64,000 bases of DNA from VBAS01 sp963773465. Its GTDB lineage: Bacteria; Bacteroidota; Bacteroidia; Chitinophagales; Chitinophagaceae. The position numbers and the translations under genes were made by a program. Below are positions 55,577 through 64,000 of the stretch, piece after piece. How positions within the stretch are numbered: position 1 is the stretch's first letter; each line of letters starts with the position of its first letter. The notes below the pieces were generated by a model. The model saw only the letters and a program-made list of their open reading frames with translations. It had not been told where the DNA came from and ran no database searches. The stretch covers positions 1,178,001 through 1,242,000 of the forward strand of contig CAVZBF010000004.1 of the NCBI GenBank assembly GCA_963773465.1, in the 5' to 3' direction.

Positions 55577-57300
55577 TTACTTTTTTGTTAACTGCTTCAT
55601 TTCTGTGTGTACAAAGGGCATTAAACTGCCAACAACTGTTGGTGAGAAGTCAAAACGGAGACCGGCGAGCCGAAAAAGTTCAGGTAAGGTTTGGGTGCCC
55701 CCCTGTGCCAGTGCGGTTATATAATTATTCAATGCTTGCTCTTTATTTTCTTTGAATTGCTTCCAAAGCCCGATGGCTCCAAGTTGAGCAATACCATATT
55801 CAATGTAATAAAAAGGAACTTCAAAAAGATGCAATTGCCTTTGCCAGAAATATCGACGGTATTCTTCAAGTCCTGAAACATCAAGAACCGGCGAAGTAAA
55901 TTCACTTAAAATCTCTACCCACTTATCAGTTCTTTCTTCATGCGTATGATATGGATTTTCATATACCCAATGCTGGAATTTATCGATGGTAGCGATCCAG
56001 GGAAAAATAGTGATCACTCTTTCCAGCTGGTGTTCTTTAGCTTGTTTTAATTCTTCTTCAGAATTAAAAAATACATGCCAGTGATCCATGCTAAAAAGTT
56101 CCATTGCCATACTGGCTACTTCAGCAATTTCCATCGGGTATTCTTTAAAGGCGGTCAGTTCGAGGTTGTGTGCAAGAAAAGAATGAACAGCATGACCGCC
56201 TTCATGCACCATAGTTGTTACATCATCCATTTGTCCGGCAGCATTCATAAAAATAAACGGAGCACCGCTTTCTGCCAAAGGACAATTATATCCCCCAGGA
56301 GCTTTGCCTTTCCTGCTTTCAAGGTCAAGATGTCCCATTGCTTTCATCTTATTCAAACAATCACCAAAAAATGGTTTCAATTCTTTAAAGCATGCAATTG
56401 ATTTTTCAACCAGTTCATCGCCGGTTTTAAAAGGATTCAATGCTTTTTCATCTGCCGGCTCTGCTTCAATATCCCATGGCCGTAAAGTATCTACGCCAAG
56501 TCTTTTCTTTTTTCTTTCGTAAATCTCATTTACCAACGGCAATACATGTTCTTTTACTGCTTCATGAAACTGGAAACAATCTTCTTTCTTATAATCAAAG
56601 CGGCCCATTTCAGCAAACTTAAAATCACGATAAGTTGGAAAAACCGGCATTACAGCGATACGATGACGTTTTTCAATAAGCGATGAAAAAAGATCATTCA
56701 ATGTTTCTTTATCCTGCAATCTTCTGTTCACTGATTTTTCTGTAAACTTCTTCCCGCAGGTTGCTGTCATTATCTTCCAGAAATTTTGCTGCCTGTTGTA
56801 AAGTATATTCTTTTCCATCCACTTCAACTGTCATTTTACCGGAAATCACCCCAAACTGCTGTTGCATTACATTCATTTCCGCAATAATGGGAATATTTTC
56901 TTCGCGAAACAGATCAATGTTTTTTTTTACAGTCCGCAGGTAAGTAAAAAATTTTTTCTGATCAAGTTCTTTGGTGAAAGGGCAATCGATCAGTTTTCTG
57001 TTCAGCTTATCAGCATAAGGCTGAACTTCGGCTGAATTTCCATCATAAAAAATGTAAAAGCCTTTCCAGTTCTTTATTTTCCGTATCGCAGGTCATCCTG
57101 ATCTGCCGCCAGCATCCATCTTCACTTAAAACAGCTTCCAGCTCACTAATATCTTTCAGCCATTTTTCCAGGTCTTGTTTTGAATCAATTTTTCTTTCAA
57201 CAAGATCAATAAAAAAAGGTTCAAGCTTATCCCATGTAGTAACTGTAAAATCCATGGGTAAAAAATGACGGGGAAGTTTTTTTATATCTGCAGAATGCAT
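55577..57300 (-). CDS. M3-family oligoendopeptidase (PepF-like), three indels
   Basis: Cytosolic zinc metallopeptidase of about 574 residues. The zinc motif is HEGGH in TTMVHEGGHAVHSFLAHNLEL, with the third ligand downstream in ELFSMDHW. PSPVLDVSGLEEYRRYFWQRQLHLFEVPFYYIEYGIAQLGAIGLW is typical. The N-terminal third reads through three indels at about 57061-57066 (-1), 57024-57028 (-1) and 56724-56728 (+1). Correcting them gives the uninterrupted helical N-domain (MEIQPK-VQPYADKLNRKL, QQAAKFLEDNDSNLREEVYRKISE-RRLQDKETL). Confidence 0.9.
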
Positions 57301-57379
57301 ACTATGATAATTTGCTGACGCTCAATGTGCAAACAATAGGCCATTGACCTTTGCACATTTGTTTATCATCAATAAATAA

Positions 57380-57895
57380 TTATTCAGATTTCTTTTTTCT
57401 TGTAGTTTTTTTCACGCCCTGCGAACGGGCAGCTTTCGGGGTCTTTTCGGCAGCAGGCTCTTCTTTCACTTCTTCTTCAACAGGCGCCGGTTCCTCTGTC
57501 TCTTCAGGAATTTCTGTAAGTTTTATTTCTACGTTATGTTTTTTAAGTGATTCAAACCATTTCACCATCTTTTTCATATCACTGGGATATACTTTTTCAA
57601 AATCCATATCAGGATATACTTTTTCAAAATATTTTTTTACTGCCGCATTATCATTTGAATTTGGCAAAGAACCGGTCTCTTTCTCCATAGCAGTAAACAC
57701 ATCAACCAGGTTTACATTCTCCCTCTGCGTATATACTTCAATACTTTCAAGATGAGAAAAGTTATGAACACGGCCTGAGACAAACTGAGTTTTGTTATCA
57801 TCAAGAGAACGAAGAACCGCTCCATCCCCGCGACTACTGATCATTTCAAACAACCCCGGAAGGCCTGTAACAGCAACAAGTTTACTATACTCCAT
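57380..57895 (-). CDS. DUF5606 family protein
   Basis: A 171-residue protein of a Bacteroidota family of unknown function. Conserved MEYSKLVAVTGLPGLFEMISSRGDGAVLRSLDDNKTQFVSGRVHNFSHLESIEVYT, then FTAMEKETGSLPNSNDNAAVKKYFEKVYPDMDFEKVYPSDMKKMVKWF. The C-terminal 45 residues are Glu/Lys-rich and low complexity. Single gene. Confidence 0.85.
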   Translation of the reverse strand: MEYSKLVAVTGLPGLFEMISSRGDGAVLRSLDDNKTQFVSGRVHNFSHLESIEVYTQRENVNLVDVFTAMEKETGSLPNSNDNAAVKKYFEKVYPDMDFEKVYPSDMKKMVKWFESLKKHNVEIKLTEIPEETEEPAPVEEEVKEEPAAEKTPKAARSQGVKKTTRKKKSE

Positions 57896-58095
57896 ATAAG
57901 TTTAAAATTTGGGAGTGCAAGATAACCCGAAAACACCAATGAAAAATGGGCGGTTAAACATTCGCGGCTTTTGGATGCAGAAACCGGTTGAAGGAAACTT
58001 ACAGCAGGCGGCGTAACAATATAAACAAGATGATTATTGTTTTGCAGGAACACCGACTCGATACAAGGCCCGTACCTGGATTAAACTTTAAAATA

Positions 58096-58129
58096 AAAAG
58101 AAGAGCTTTTTACATCAGGCTCTTCTTTT
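58096..58129. terminator. Bidirectional intrinsic terminator after the DUF2330 gene
   Basis: AAAAGAAGAGC (58096-58106) and GCTCTTCTTTT (58119-58129) form a perfect 11-bp stem with a 12-nt loop and T-rich tails. It lies 6 bp past the minus-strand stop at 58135. Confidence 0.85.
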
Positions 58130-58134
58130 CAAAT

Positions 58135-59613
58135 TTACTTTTTACTTGTGCGCCGGAATCCACCTAACAGAACTAGCGCCATAACGCTAAGTGTCGCTGC
58201 TAAAACACCTTTGCTTCTTTCTGGTTTGTTTTCAACCGATGGAGCAATAGCCGCATAAGAAGCATCGGCCGGCACATATTTTTCCTCTGGCTGCTCTGAT
58301 ACAACATCCCAATCACTATAATCTTTTCCTGTCAGGTATGTAAGCATTTCCAGTTCGTCCGCACGGCGTTCTTTTAATTCTTTTAAATATTTTTTTCCTG
58401 CGTCACAATTAAAATCACCGGTGGCAGGATGAGTGACCACATATCTTGCCTGGTAGTTATCTTTATTTGGCGTTACCTGGAACATCAGGTCTTGCGGAAA
58501 TGATTTCCGGTTATAACGAACATGCAATCTTGTGAAGTAAACATTATCTGAGTAATCATCATTACCGTATACATCATCATAATTTGTCCAGTCACGTTTT
58601 AACCACCACACACCTGCCTGTACAAGGTCCTGCGCAGACGGAGCAGTAGCTACACAAGGATCGCATTTCACAAAATTCTTCGGGCTTACATCCCATGCAT
58701 ATTCAAGCATTGCAAGTGCTTTGCCTTCTTTATTCCATTGATTTTGGAAAAGATTGGCATAGAAATTCCCGAAATTATTTTTTACAAACAATGGAATATT
58801 TTTTCCTGTAGGTAATGAGAGTGTCCTGTAATTAGTAGTTTCAATTCTTCCTTTTTTTGTAAATGCATAAACGATCATATCCTGGTCGCCATCGGCATTG
58901 GCCATGCCAAGGCGAATCGGCAACATAAATTTTGGTGAAGTAAAACTAATTTGAATAGGGCGAAGAAAATTTCCCGGTAATTTTTTCTTTTCTGCTTCAT
59001 TTACTTTCACCACAAAAAATTTCAGGTTGCTTTTGATGTAAGGTTCCAGCACTTCTTCTGCACCAGCAGGAATTTTATAGTCATTTTCCTCAAGCCATGT
59101 TTTTAAGCCTGAAGATTCTTTGGCCGAAAGAATAAGAATATCATATTCACCTACTATATATTTCGCTTCGATTTTTACATTATATTTTTTATCTGAATCA
59201 TTCATGGACATTGAACCGCGAATTTGAAGCCCGGGAGCAACTCCGGATAAGGCAGATTCTTGTTTATAATTATACTGCATACAAGGATTTTGATCATAAT
59301 ATTCCACCAACCTTGGCTTGCTGTATTCATTCAGGGTATTAAAAATAGATTGTTCAACTACTTTAATATCTTTCTTTTCCAATACAACCGGCACCGGTAC
59401 TACCATCGCAAAATCTTTCAGGTTGCCTTTAAAATCATTATACATCGTAATTACATTTCGATTGCCATCTCTTACAAGAATAACCTGTGATGTTTTGTTT
59501 TTCAAAGTACCATCTGCTTTGCTTACATAAAATCCGCAAAAGGCGGCGGCTTCATGACTTATCATAGCTGCCAGGATAATTACAGCAGCTCCTTTTTTCA
59601 TTATTGGTTTCAT
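58135..59613 (-). CDS. DUF2330 exported protein
   Basis: About 490 residues. A start at 59613 or 59601 gives the signal peptide MKKGAAVIILAAMISHEAAA followed by FCGFYVSKADGTLKNKTSQVILVRDGNRNVITMYNDFKG, the DUF2330 opening. The body is beta-rich, with a C-terminal hydrophobic segment and basic tail (LAATLSVMALVLLGGFRRTSKK), so it is probably held in the membrane. In the assembled sequence it is read as the C-terminal half of one 781-residue frame with the RnfD-like protein. Function unknown. Confidence 0.8.
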   Translation of the reverse strand: MKPIMKKGAAVIILAAMISHEAAAFCGFYVSKADGTLKNKTSQVILVRDGNRNVITMYNDFKGNLKDFAMVVPVPVVLEKKDIKVVEQSIFNTLNEYSKPRLVEYYDQNPCMQYNYKQESALSGVAPGLQIRGSMSMNDSDKKYNVKIEAKYIVGEYDILILSAKESSGLKTWLEENDYKIPAGAEEVLEPYIKSNLKFFVVKVNEAEKKKLPGNFLRPIQISFTSPKFMLPIRLGMANADGDQDMIVYAFTKKGRIETTNYRTLSLPTGKNIPLFVKNNFGNFYANLFQNQWNKEGKALAMLEYAWDVSPKNFVKCDPCVATAPSAQDLVQAGVWWLKRDWTNYDDVYGNDDYSDNVYFTRLHVRYNRKSFPQDLMFQVTPNKDNYQARYVVTHPATGDFNCDAGKKYLKELKERRADELEMLTYLTGKDYSDWDVVSEQPEEKYVPADASYAAIAPSVENKPERSKGVLAATLSVMALVLLGGFRRTSKK

Positions 59614-59615
59614 GA

Positions 59616-60480
59616 CTATATTTTTTAATTTATTGACAAAATCGAATTGGATAATAGATGAGGTCCATTCAAATTGTTTTGATTTGAAAATTCTATCCAG
59701 CAGCGGAACAAGAGGAGCAGCTGCTACCAGCACCCAGATGATCGTATTATATTTCCATTTAAAGGCAGCGAGATAAAATGAAATGACTGCAATGAGAATA
59801 GCCCAAACAACCCTCGCTACCGGGTGGTTGGGTGAAGTTCTCGGATCGCTGATCATAAAAAATGTAAATAGCAATAAGCTTCCTGTACTTACGGAATGAA
59901 TAAAATGATCCATCGGCCAGCCAAGTACATATACCTGTCGCCAATAAAGCAAACCGATAAAGGTTAATAAGAAGGCGAGACTGACATCTAGCTTCTGCAC
60001 TCTTGTTACTACAATGGTTCCAAGCGTAACAACAAAGAAAAAAATAACGGCATTGCTTCCCCATTGTCCCGGGCTTAGCCACGCATCTTTTGTAAGAAGT
60101 AATGTTGCAACAATGCCAAATGCTGAAGGGTTGAAAATATGTTTCTTGTTAAAACGGAAAATATATTTCGAAGCAACAGTAAAAAAGGCTGCAAGCAGGC
60201 TCACATACCAATCATTTGTTTTTAACAACAGGCATAAGCTCATGGCGCTGATAAGCACACTAAAACCCCATCGGTCAAATTCGTTTGGGCGCAGAAATCT
60301 CTTAGCTTTTAACGAATCGCCGGTATATTGAAAGAATAAGCATCCGACGGTACTAATTATATAATGCTGCCAATCGGCATTCCAATGAAGAAAAAGGATA
60401 CCATAGCTAAGAAAGATGGCCTGGAAAATTACCTGGAAATATCTCGGGTCTAAGGCAAATGATAGTCGCTGCATAAGCAT
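59616..60480 (-). CDS. RnfD/NqrB-like membrane protein, in frame with DUF2330 downstream
   Basis: About 287 residues with roughly eight membrane segments. RnfD/NqrB features are FNPSAFGIVATLLLT, the SVSTGSLLLFTFFMISDPRTSPN block and SVLISAMSLCLLLKTNDW. No Rnf partner genes are nearby. Removing one A from the A6 tract (59621-59626) creates a TAG stop 2 bp before the DUF2330 ATG, giving two separate genes of normal length; as sequenced they are fused. Confidence 0.75.
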
Positions 60481-60688
60481 TCATTTGCTCTAAGGATGAA
60501 GGAGCCGGCACAATTACATAAGCTGCGAAGAATAAAAAAATAAAAAAAATCTTTATGGAATATGTCTCATTTTGCTTCGCCGCAAGTCAACGCCTGCTTA
60601 ACCGGCTGACCTTGATTTGCATTACGATAATAATGCAGTATAGATGCAATAGCAAAAAGTTTTGCAGAGTTGTTTCAAACTATCGCCA

Positions 60689-63172
60689 TTAAAAACCAGC
60701 CGAAATACCCACAACCCACACTTTATTTTCATTCCAGTTAAGCGAAGAGGTCCAATGGTACATTGCACCCGCATTCAAATAAATATAGAAAGAATGAAAC
60801 AAATCTTTTTGCAATAGCTGGTTAAATAATATACCCGATTCATGATAACCGCTCACCGGAGCTTGAATGCCCATTGTGGCCGCCTTATTGGTATTGGTTA
60901 GAGTCCCATACATGAAATTATGTATCACACTTACAAATGGCTTGCTGAATTTTGATTGCCACAGGTATTTATCAAAATCATGTTTGTATAACAAGCTAAC
61001 ATACCTGTCGCTATAATAATCATAGGGACGCATGGTTAGAAATCCGCCCCAGGCGTAATAATTTATTCCATCTCGCTTAAATCCTTTTGATGCAAGCAGG
61101 AATGACCGTGACAATGGCATTCCGTTAAAAGCGTGAATGAACCCTGCTTCAAGCCTCCAGTTGTCGTATCCCCAGCGATTAATGTGCTTGCGGAAATTTA
61201 CCGCAAATAGCATTCGCAAATAGTTCACTGAATAGTCGTAGTCATTTGCTGAATTTATTACTCCATATGCTGTCCGTAAATAAACAATCGGATATTTTGT
61301 CCCCACCGGAAAATAATATCCAAAGACCGGTGCCCTTTTTTCTCCATAAGCGTAACGAAGACCAATACTCGCCTCGTTTACCCGGAAATCGCTGTAGTTT
61401 CTTCCCAAAATCAGAAAATTGTTTTCATACAAAGCGGTCATCCGTTTTTTCCTGGCATCTAATTCAATTTCCCAATAATTTTTTTGCACATGACCTGTTA
61501 TGCCATATTCTCTTTCGCGATCCGGCGCAGACAATAACCATGTACGGTATCCTTCCCCGTCAACATCGTGATGAATATGGATATTGCCGGCATTCTGGTA
61601 ATCATCGTTATAAAACAAGCGAAGCCAGTTGTCCCTGTTTCCCCTCAGAAAACCGGTCGCTGAAATTCCGAATTTAAATTTGTTATCGTCAAATCCATAT
61701 CCTCCCCAACCGCCCAGTTCGAAATACTTCGACAACTTATCATTGGTATAGGCCCCTAGACCAACCCTGAGATTTTCATAATCGTTGGTTGCAAGTATTC
61801 TCGTAATATCAAAGTCGATCTTTTTATAACCATATCTTCCGATAGCCAGTTTACCGATGCTGGAAAGCATGGCCTCCATTTTTCTTTTCTCGAACAAACT
61901 GTCCATTACATGATACGTGTTCGTTTCCTTTGTAGTAATGGTATCCATTCGCAGCCGTTGCCATTCCTTATCAGTATGCTTGTCCACCGAATCACCAAGT
62001 TTCACTGAATAAGCTTTTTCAATTTTGAAATCCGGACCCGGCGTGAATGAAACAGAATCGATCAATGAATGTCCATTTATTTCCAATTGAAAAAGCGGCG
62101 TAATGTATTGTTTGTAAATAACCTCATAATTTAATTCCTTTGGAAACCATTTCCCGTTTGTTTTTTCATACACCTGTTCGACGCGAATCTCGCGGTTGCT
62201 GGTTGTGTCACCCGTAGTAGAAATAAAGTGTGATATTGCGTACCCATCGCTATTTATATACACTAATCCTTTGAGTGAATTAAAGTCGGCATTTTTCTTT
62301 GGACTGAATGACAAGATATAAGTCGTATCGCTTTCGTTATAGATCTCATCTGCCAGCCGGAAACTATAGCGCTGTTGCCAACCTTTTGAGATCGGATTGA
62401 TATAATCCTTTCCGTTCAGCGAAATATAATCACTGTAAACATGAAACGGCAGAACGTTTGTGACCAGGTTTGTGAAATAGGTTTTCTTTAGTCCTGAAAA
62501 CCGGGAAGCAATAACTATTTCCTGTAACTGCTGCGGACGTTTATACATACGCTTGCTGAAAGTTTCAGAAAACACGATATGATTATCTGCACCTATGATG
62601 CTTCTTCGATTTGTGGTGTCCCTCAGCGTATTCCTGTTGGATGCTCTTTCTTTTCCTTTTGCCAGTTTATTGATCTGTGCCGAATCCCTGATCGCTTTGC
62701 CGGTTGGTAATACATCTGCCTTCATTTTATAATAGACGTTGCATTGATATAGCTCATACATATCAGGGTTATGTAATGGCTTGTTCCGAACGGCAGCATT
62801 TATAATTTTTCTGATCTTTTCAGCCTGCGGCCTTACAATCACTTCTTCCAACGTAGATGCGGATGGAAAAAGGAAAACAGTATCACTATTTCTGAAGTTT
62901 GAAAGATCAATGATTGTCGGTGTATAACTTATATACGATACCGATAGTTTATTTGTTCCAGAATTAGTTACAAATGAAAAATAACCGTTGATCCCCGAGA
63001 TAAATGACTTTTCCTTGCCTTCAGGCTTGATGGTTGCAAAGGGAAGTGGTTTATGGCTAATGCCATCCGCTATGATCCCCCGAACCTGCACTTGTGCATT
63101 GGTGCAAATACTGCTAACTATCAACAATAAAATCCATGAAAGATTGCAGCCAAGACCACGGACGGGTTTCAT
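60689..63172 (-). CDS. DUF5686 / carboxypeptidase-like regulatory domain outer-membrane protein
   Basis: About 827 residues from ATG 63172, which opens the signal peptide CNLSWILLLIVSSICTNAQ (an earlier start at 63208 is possible). A CarboxypepD_reg-like domain VQVRGIIADGISHKPLPFATI is followed by VIVRPQAEKIRKIINAAVRNKPLHNPDMYELYQCNVYYKMKAD, the DUF5686 signature, and a C-terminal beta-barrel. Surface protein of unknown ligand. Frame intact. Confidence 0.88.
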   Translation of the reverse strand: MKPVRGLGCNLSWILLLIVSSICTNAQVQVRGIIADGISHKPLPFATIKPEGKEKSFISGINGYFSFVTNSGTNKLSVSYISYTPTIIDLSNFRNSDTVFLFPSASTLEEVIVRPQAEKIRKIINAAVRNKPLHNPDMYELYQCNVYYKMKADVLPTGKAIRDSAQINKLAKGKERASNRNTLRDTTNRRSIIGADNHIVFSETFSKRMYKRPQQLQEIVIASRFSGLKKTYFTNLVTNVLPFHVYSDYISLNGKDYINPISKGWQQRYSFRLADEIYNESDTTYILSFSPKKNADFNSLKGLVYINSDGYAISHFISTTGDTTSNREIRVEQVYEKTNGKWFPKELNYEVIYKQYITPLFQLEINGHSLIDSVSFTPGPDFKIEKAYSVKLGDSVDKHTDKEWQRLRMDTITTKETNTYHVMDSLFEKRKMEAMLSSIGKLAIGRYGYKKIDFDITRILATNDYENLRVGLGAYTNDKLSKYFELGGWGGYGFDDNKFKFGISATGFLRGNRDNWLRLFYNDDYQNAGNIHIHHDVDGEGYRTWLLSAPDREREYGITGHVQKNYWEIELDARKKRMTALYENNFLILGRNYSDFRVNEASIGLRYAYGEKRAPVFGYYFPVGTKYPIVYLRTAYGVINSANDYDYSVNYLRMLFAVNFRKHINRWGYDNWRLEAGFIHAFNGMPLSRSFLLASKGFKRDGINYYAWGGFLTMRPYDYYSDRYVSLLYKHDFDKYLWQSKFSKPFVSVIHNFMYGTLTNTNKAATMGIQAPVSGYHESGILFNQLLQKDLFHSFYIYLNAGAMYHWTSSLNWNENKVWVVGISAGF

Positions 63173-63326
63173 ATTGATGAAAAGGTACCGATTAATCACA
63201 TTCATCAACCATCATTGATCCAAACGTAACGGCCGTTAAGCATTGTTTTGTCAGTTTGATTTTATCCAAAAAGGTGGTGTATCAAATACAGGATAAATGC
63301 GTTTACATCTTGCCAGGTAAAAGATT

Positions 63327-63704
63327 TTATTGGAATTGCCTGATCTTTATTTGCATGACTGTCGCAATACTTAATGCTCTTTCTTTTGCTATAGAAGCTA
63401 CTTCTCCTTCAAACAATTCATCAACAGTTTCGTTAAAATAGCTAAGCCAGGTTTCGAAATGATGTTTTTGCAATGGCGATTTTTGATGAAGTATCATATG
63501 CGGCTGCATCGCATTTTTACGGTATACATCATTTTGAAATAATACACTGTCCCAAAAATTCACCAGCGTATCCATGTGATGCGGGAGATCAATCTTTGCA
63601 ACATCAGTAAATAAATAGCTGATAGATTTATCGGTTAAGAGTTTATTATAAAAAAGAGTAAGGAGTTGAAACAAGTCTTCTCGGTTTGAAATGTCTTTTT
63701 TCAT
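63327..63704 (-). CDS. Group III truncated hemoglobin
   Basis: A 125-residue heme protein of the 2-on-2 fold. DLFQLLTLFYNKLLTDKSISYLFTDVAKIDLPHHMDTLVNFWDSVLFQ and HHFETWLSYFNETVDELFEGEVASIAKERALSIATVMQIKI follow the group III pattern; the proximal His is probably in QKHHFETW. Role in oxygen, NO or peroxide handling is inferred from the family. Start abuts the amidohydrolase stop. Confidence 0.88.
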   Translation of the reverse strand: MKKDISNREDLFQLLTLFYNKLLTDKSISYLFTDVAKIDLPHHMDTLVNFWDSVLFQNDVYRKNAMQPHMILHQKSPLQKHHFETWLSYFNETVDELFEGEVASIAKERALSIATVMQIKIRQFQ

Positions 63705-64000
63705 TTAATCGGGAAACAACGATTTGTCAATATTAGGAATGATCCGCAATGCGTTTTTGTAATAGATCTTTTTCAGGATAGGGTCCGGCAAGCCCATTCC
63801 ATACATGGCCCAGAAAGCATGATATTTTTTATGATAAGGAAAATATTCATCTTCTGTTTCAAGCACACGGAAATAAGTAGCATATTCTTCCGGCACCCAA
63901 CTGTCTTTACCAAATAAGATCCTGTCCTGGTATTTTTCAAAAAACTTTTTAGCAGCTTTTGGTTGCCGGCCAAGCTCGGCTATAACAGCGCCGAATTCAA
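63705..64000 (-). CDS. Amidohydrolase-family protein, C-terminal part (window-edge partial)
   Basis: The frame is open from the window edge and gives about 98 residues: EFGAVIAELGRQPKAAKKFFEKYQDRILFGKDSWVPEEYATYFRVLETEDEYF, then AFWAMYGMGLPDPILKKIYYKNALRIIPN. RILFGKDSW carries the metal Asp position of TIM-barrel amidohydrolases and the final helix IYYKNALRII is typical. Directly upstream of the hemoglobin gene. Confidence 0.82.
   Translation of the reverse strand, partial: EFGAVIAELGRQPKAAKKFFEKYQDRILFGKDSWVPEEYATYFRVLETEDEYFPYHKKYHAFWAMYGMGLPDPILKKIYYKNALRIIPNIDKSLFPD

Noticed and set aside
540..60480. Programmed ribosomal frameshifting as a general explanation of the broken genes
   Set aside because: Sites lack a common slippery sequence, both +1 and -1 events occur, and htpG alone would need five. 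Assembly error is simpler.
1..64000. CRISPR array, prophage or insertion sequence
   Set aside because: No regularly spaced direct repeats, no phage structural genes and no transposase were found; repeats seen are short palindromes.

Overview
The window looks like a chromosomal segment of a Bacteroidota bacterium, most likely of the Chitinophagales/Chitinophagaceae type. The evidence is phylum-typical families (IPExxxVDY protein, DUF5606, DUF5686, an OMP_b-brl_3 outer-membrane receptor, a T9SS C-terminal sorting domain on an M1 aminopeptidase), promoter-like TAnnTTTG elements, few Shine-Dalgarno sequences and moderate-to-low GC. I see no IS element, prophage, rRNA or CRISPR array. One tRNA (Phe-GAA) is present. 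About half of the well-conserved genes are broken by single-base indels, mostly +1 insertions and often in short homopolymers. I read this as residual long-read assembly error rather than decay, so such genes are annotated full length with the break points given.

Layout. 1-5.0 kb: the end of rho, then selenium genes mnmH (2-selenouridine synthase) and selD around a repetitive secreted protein, and a DinB-like protein. 5-8.4 kb (minus): CtlX-like hydrolase, pterin dehydratase, IPExxxVDY protein, secreted M28 peptidase. 8.7-10.8 kb: feoB behind a palindrome that encloses a promoter -7 element. 10.8-13.3 kb: an AT-rich island of small lipoproteins and an XRE regulator. 13.3-23.2 kb: serine hydrolase, M20 hydrolase, chromate transporter, nadD, feoA, ybeY, mnmG (with a parS-like site just upstream), a PIF1-like helicase and tRNA-Phe. 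23.3-28.7 kb: PolB-like exonuclease, manC, kdsD, recQ. 28.7-34.1 kb: OmpA lipoprotein, secreted unknown, outer-membrane receptor, AraC regulator. 34.2-42.9 kb: htpG, CsbD-like, thioredoxin-like, a TPR-like unknown, methyltransferase, cupredoxin, NamZ-like, short asparaginase, acyltransferase. 43-44.7 kb: sulfatase.

44.8-52.4 kb is the most interesting region: a tightly spaced plus-strand run of two D-Ala-D-Ala-ligase-like ATP-grasp proteins (the second fused to a complete SET plus post-SET lysine-methyltransferase domain), an acylphosphatase, two M1 aminopeptidases, a GH25 lysozyme and a small membrane protein. This is a candidate peptide- or wall-modifying system with no obvious described counterpart. 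52.4-64 kb: SPFH protein, DUF4440, MerC/SCO/Fur metal cluster, PepF, DUF5606, RnfD-like and DUF2330 (read as one frame), DUF5686, truncated hemoglobin and the end of an amidohydrolase.

A second theme is short palindromic elements scattered between and inside genes: two made of inverted heptad repeats with 16-nt loops (one inside mnmH), a double hairpin inside the sulfatase gene, a CCGAT/ATCGG-core family (one inside recQ), and 'accacagagg'-type repeats.
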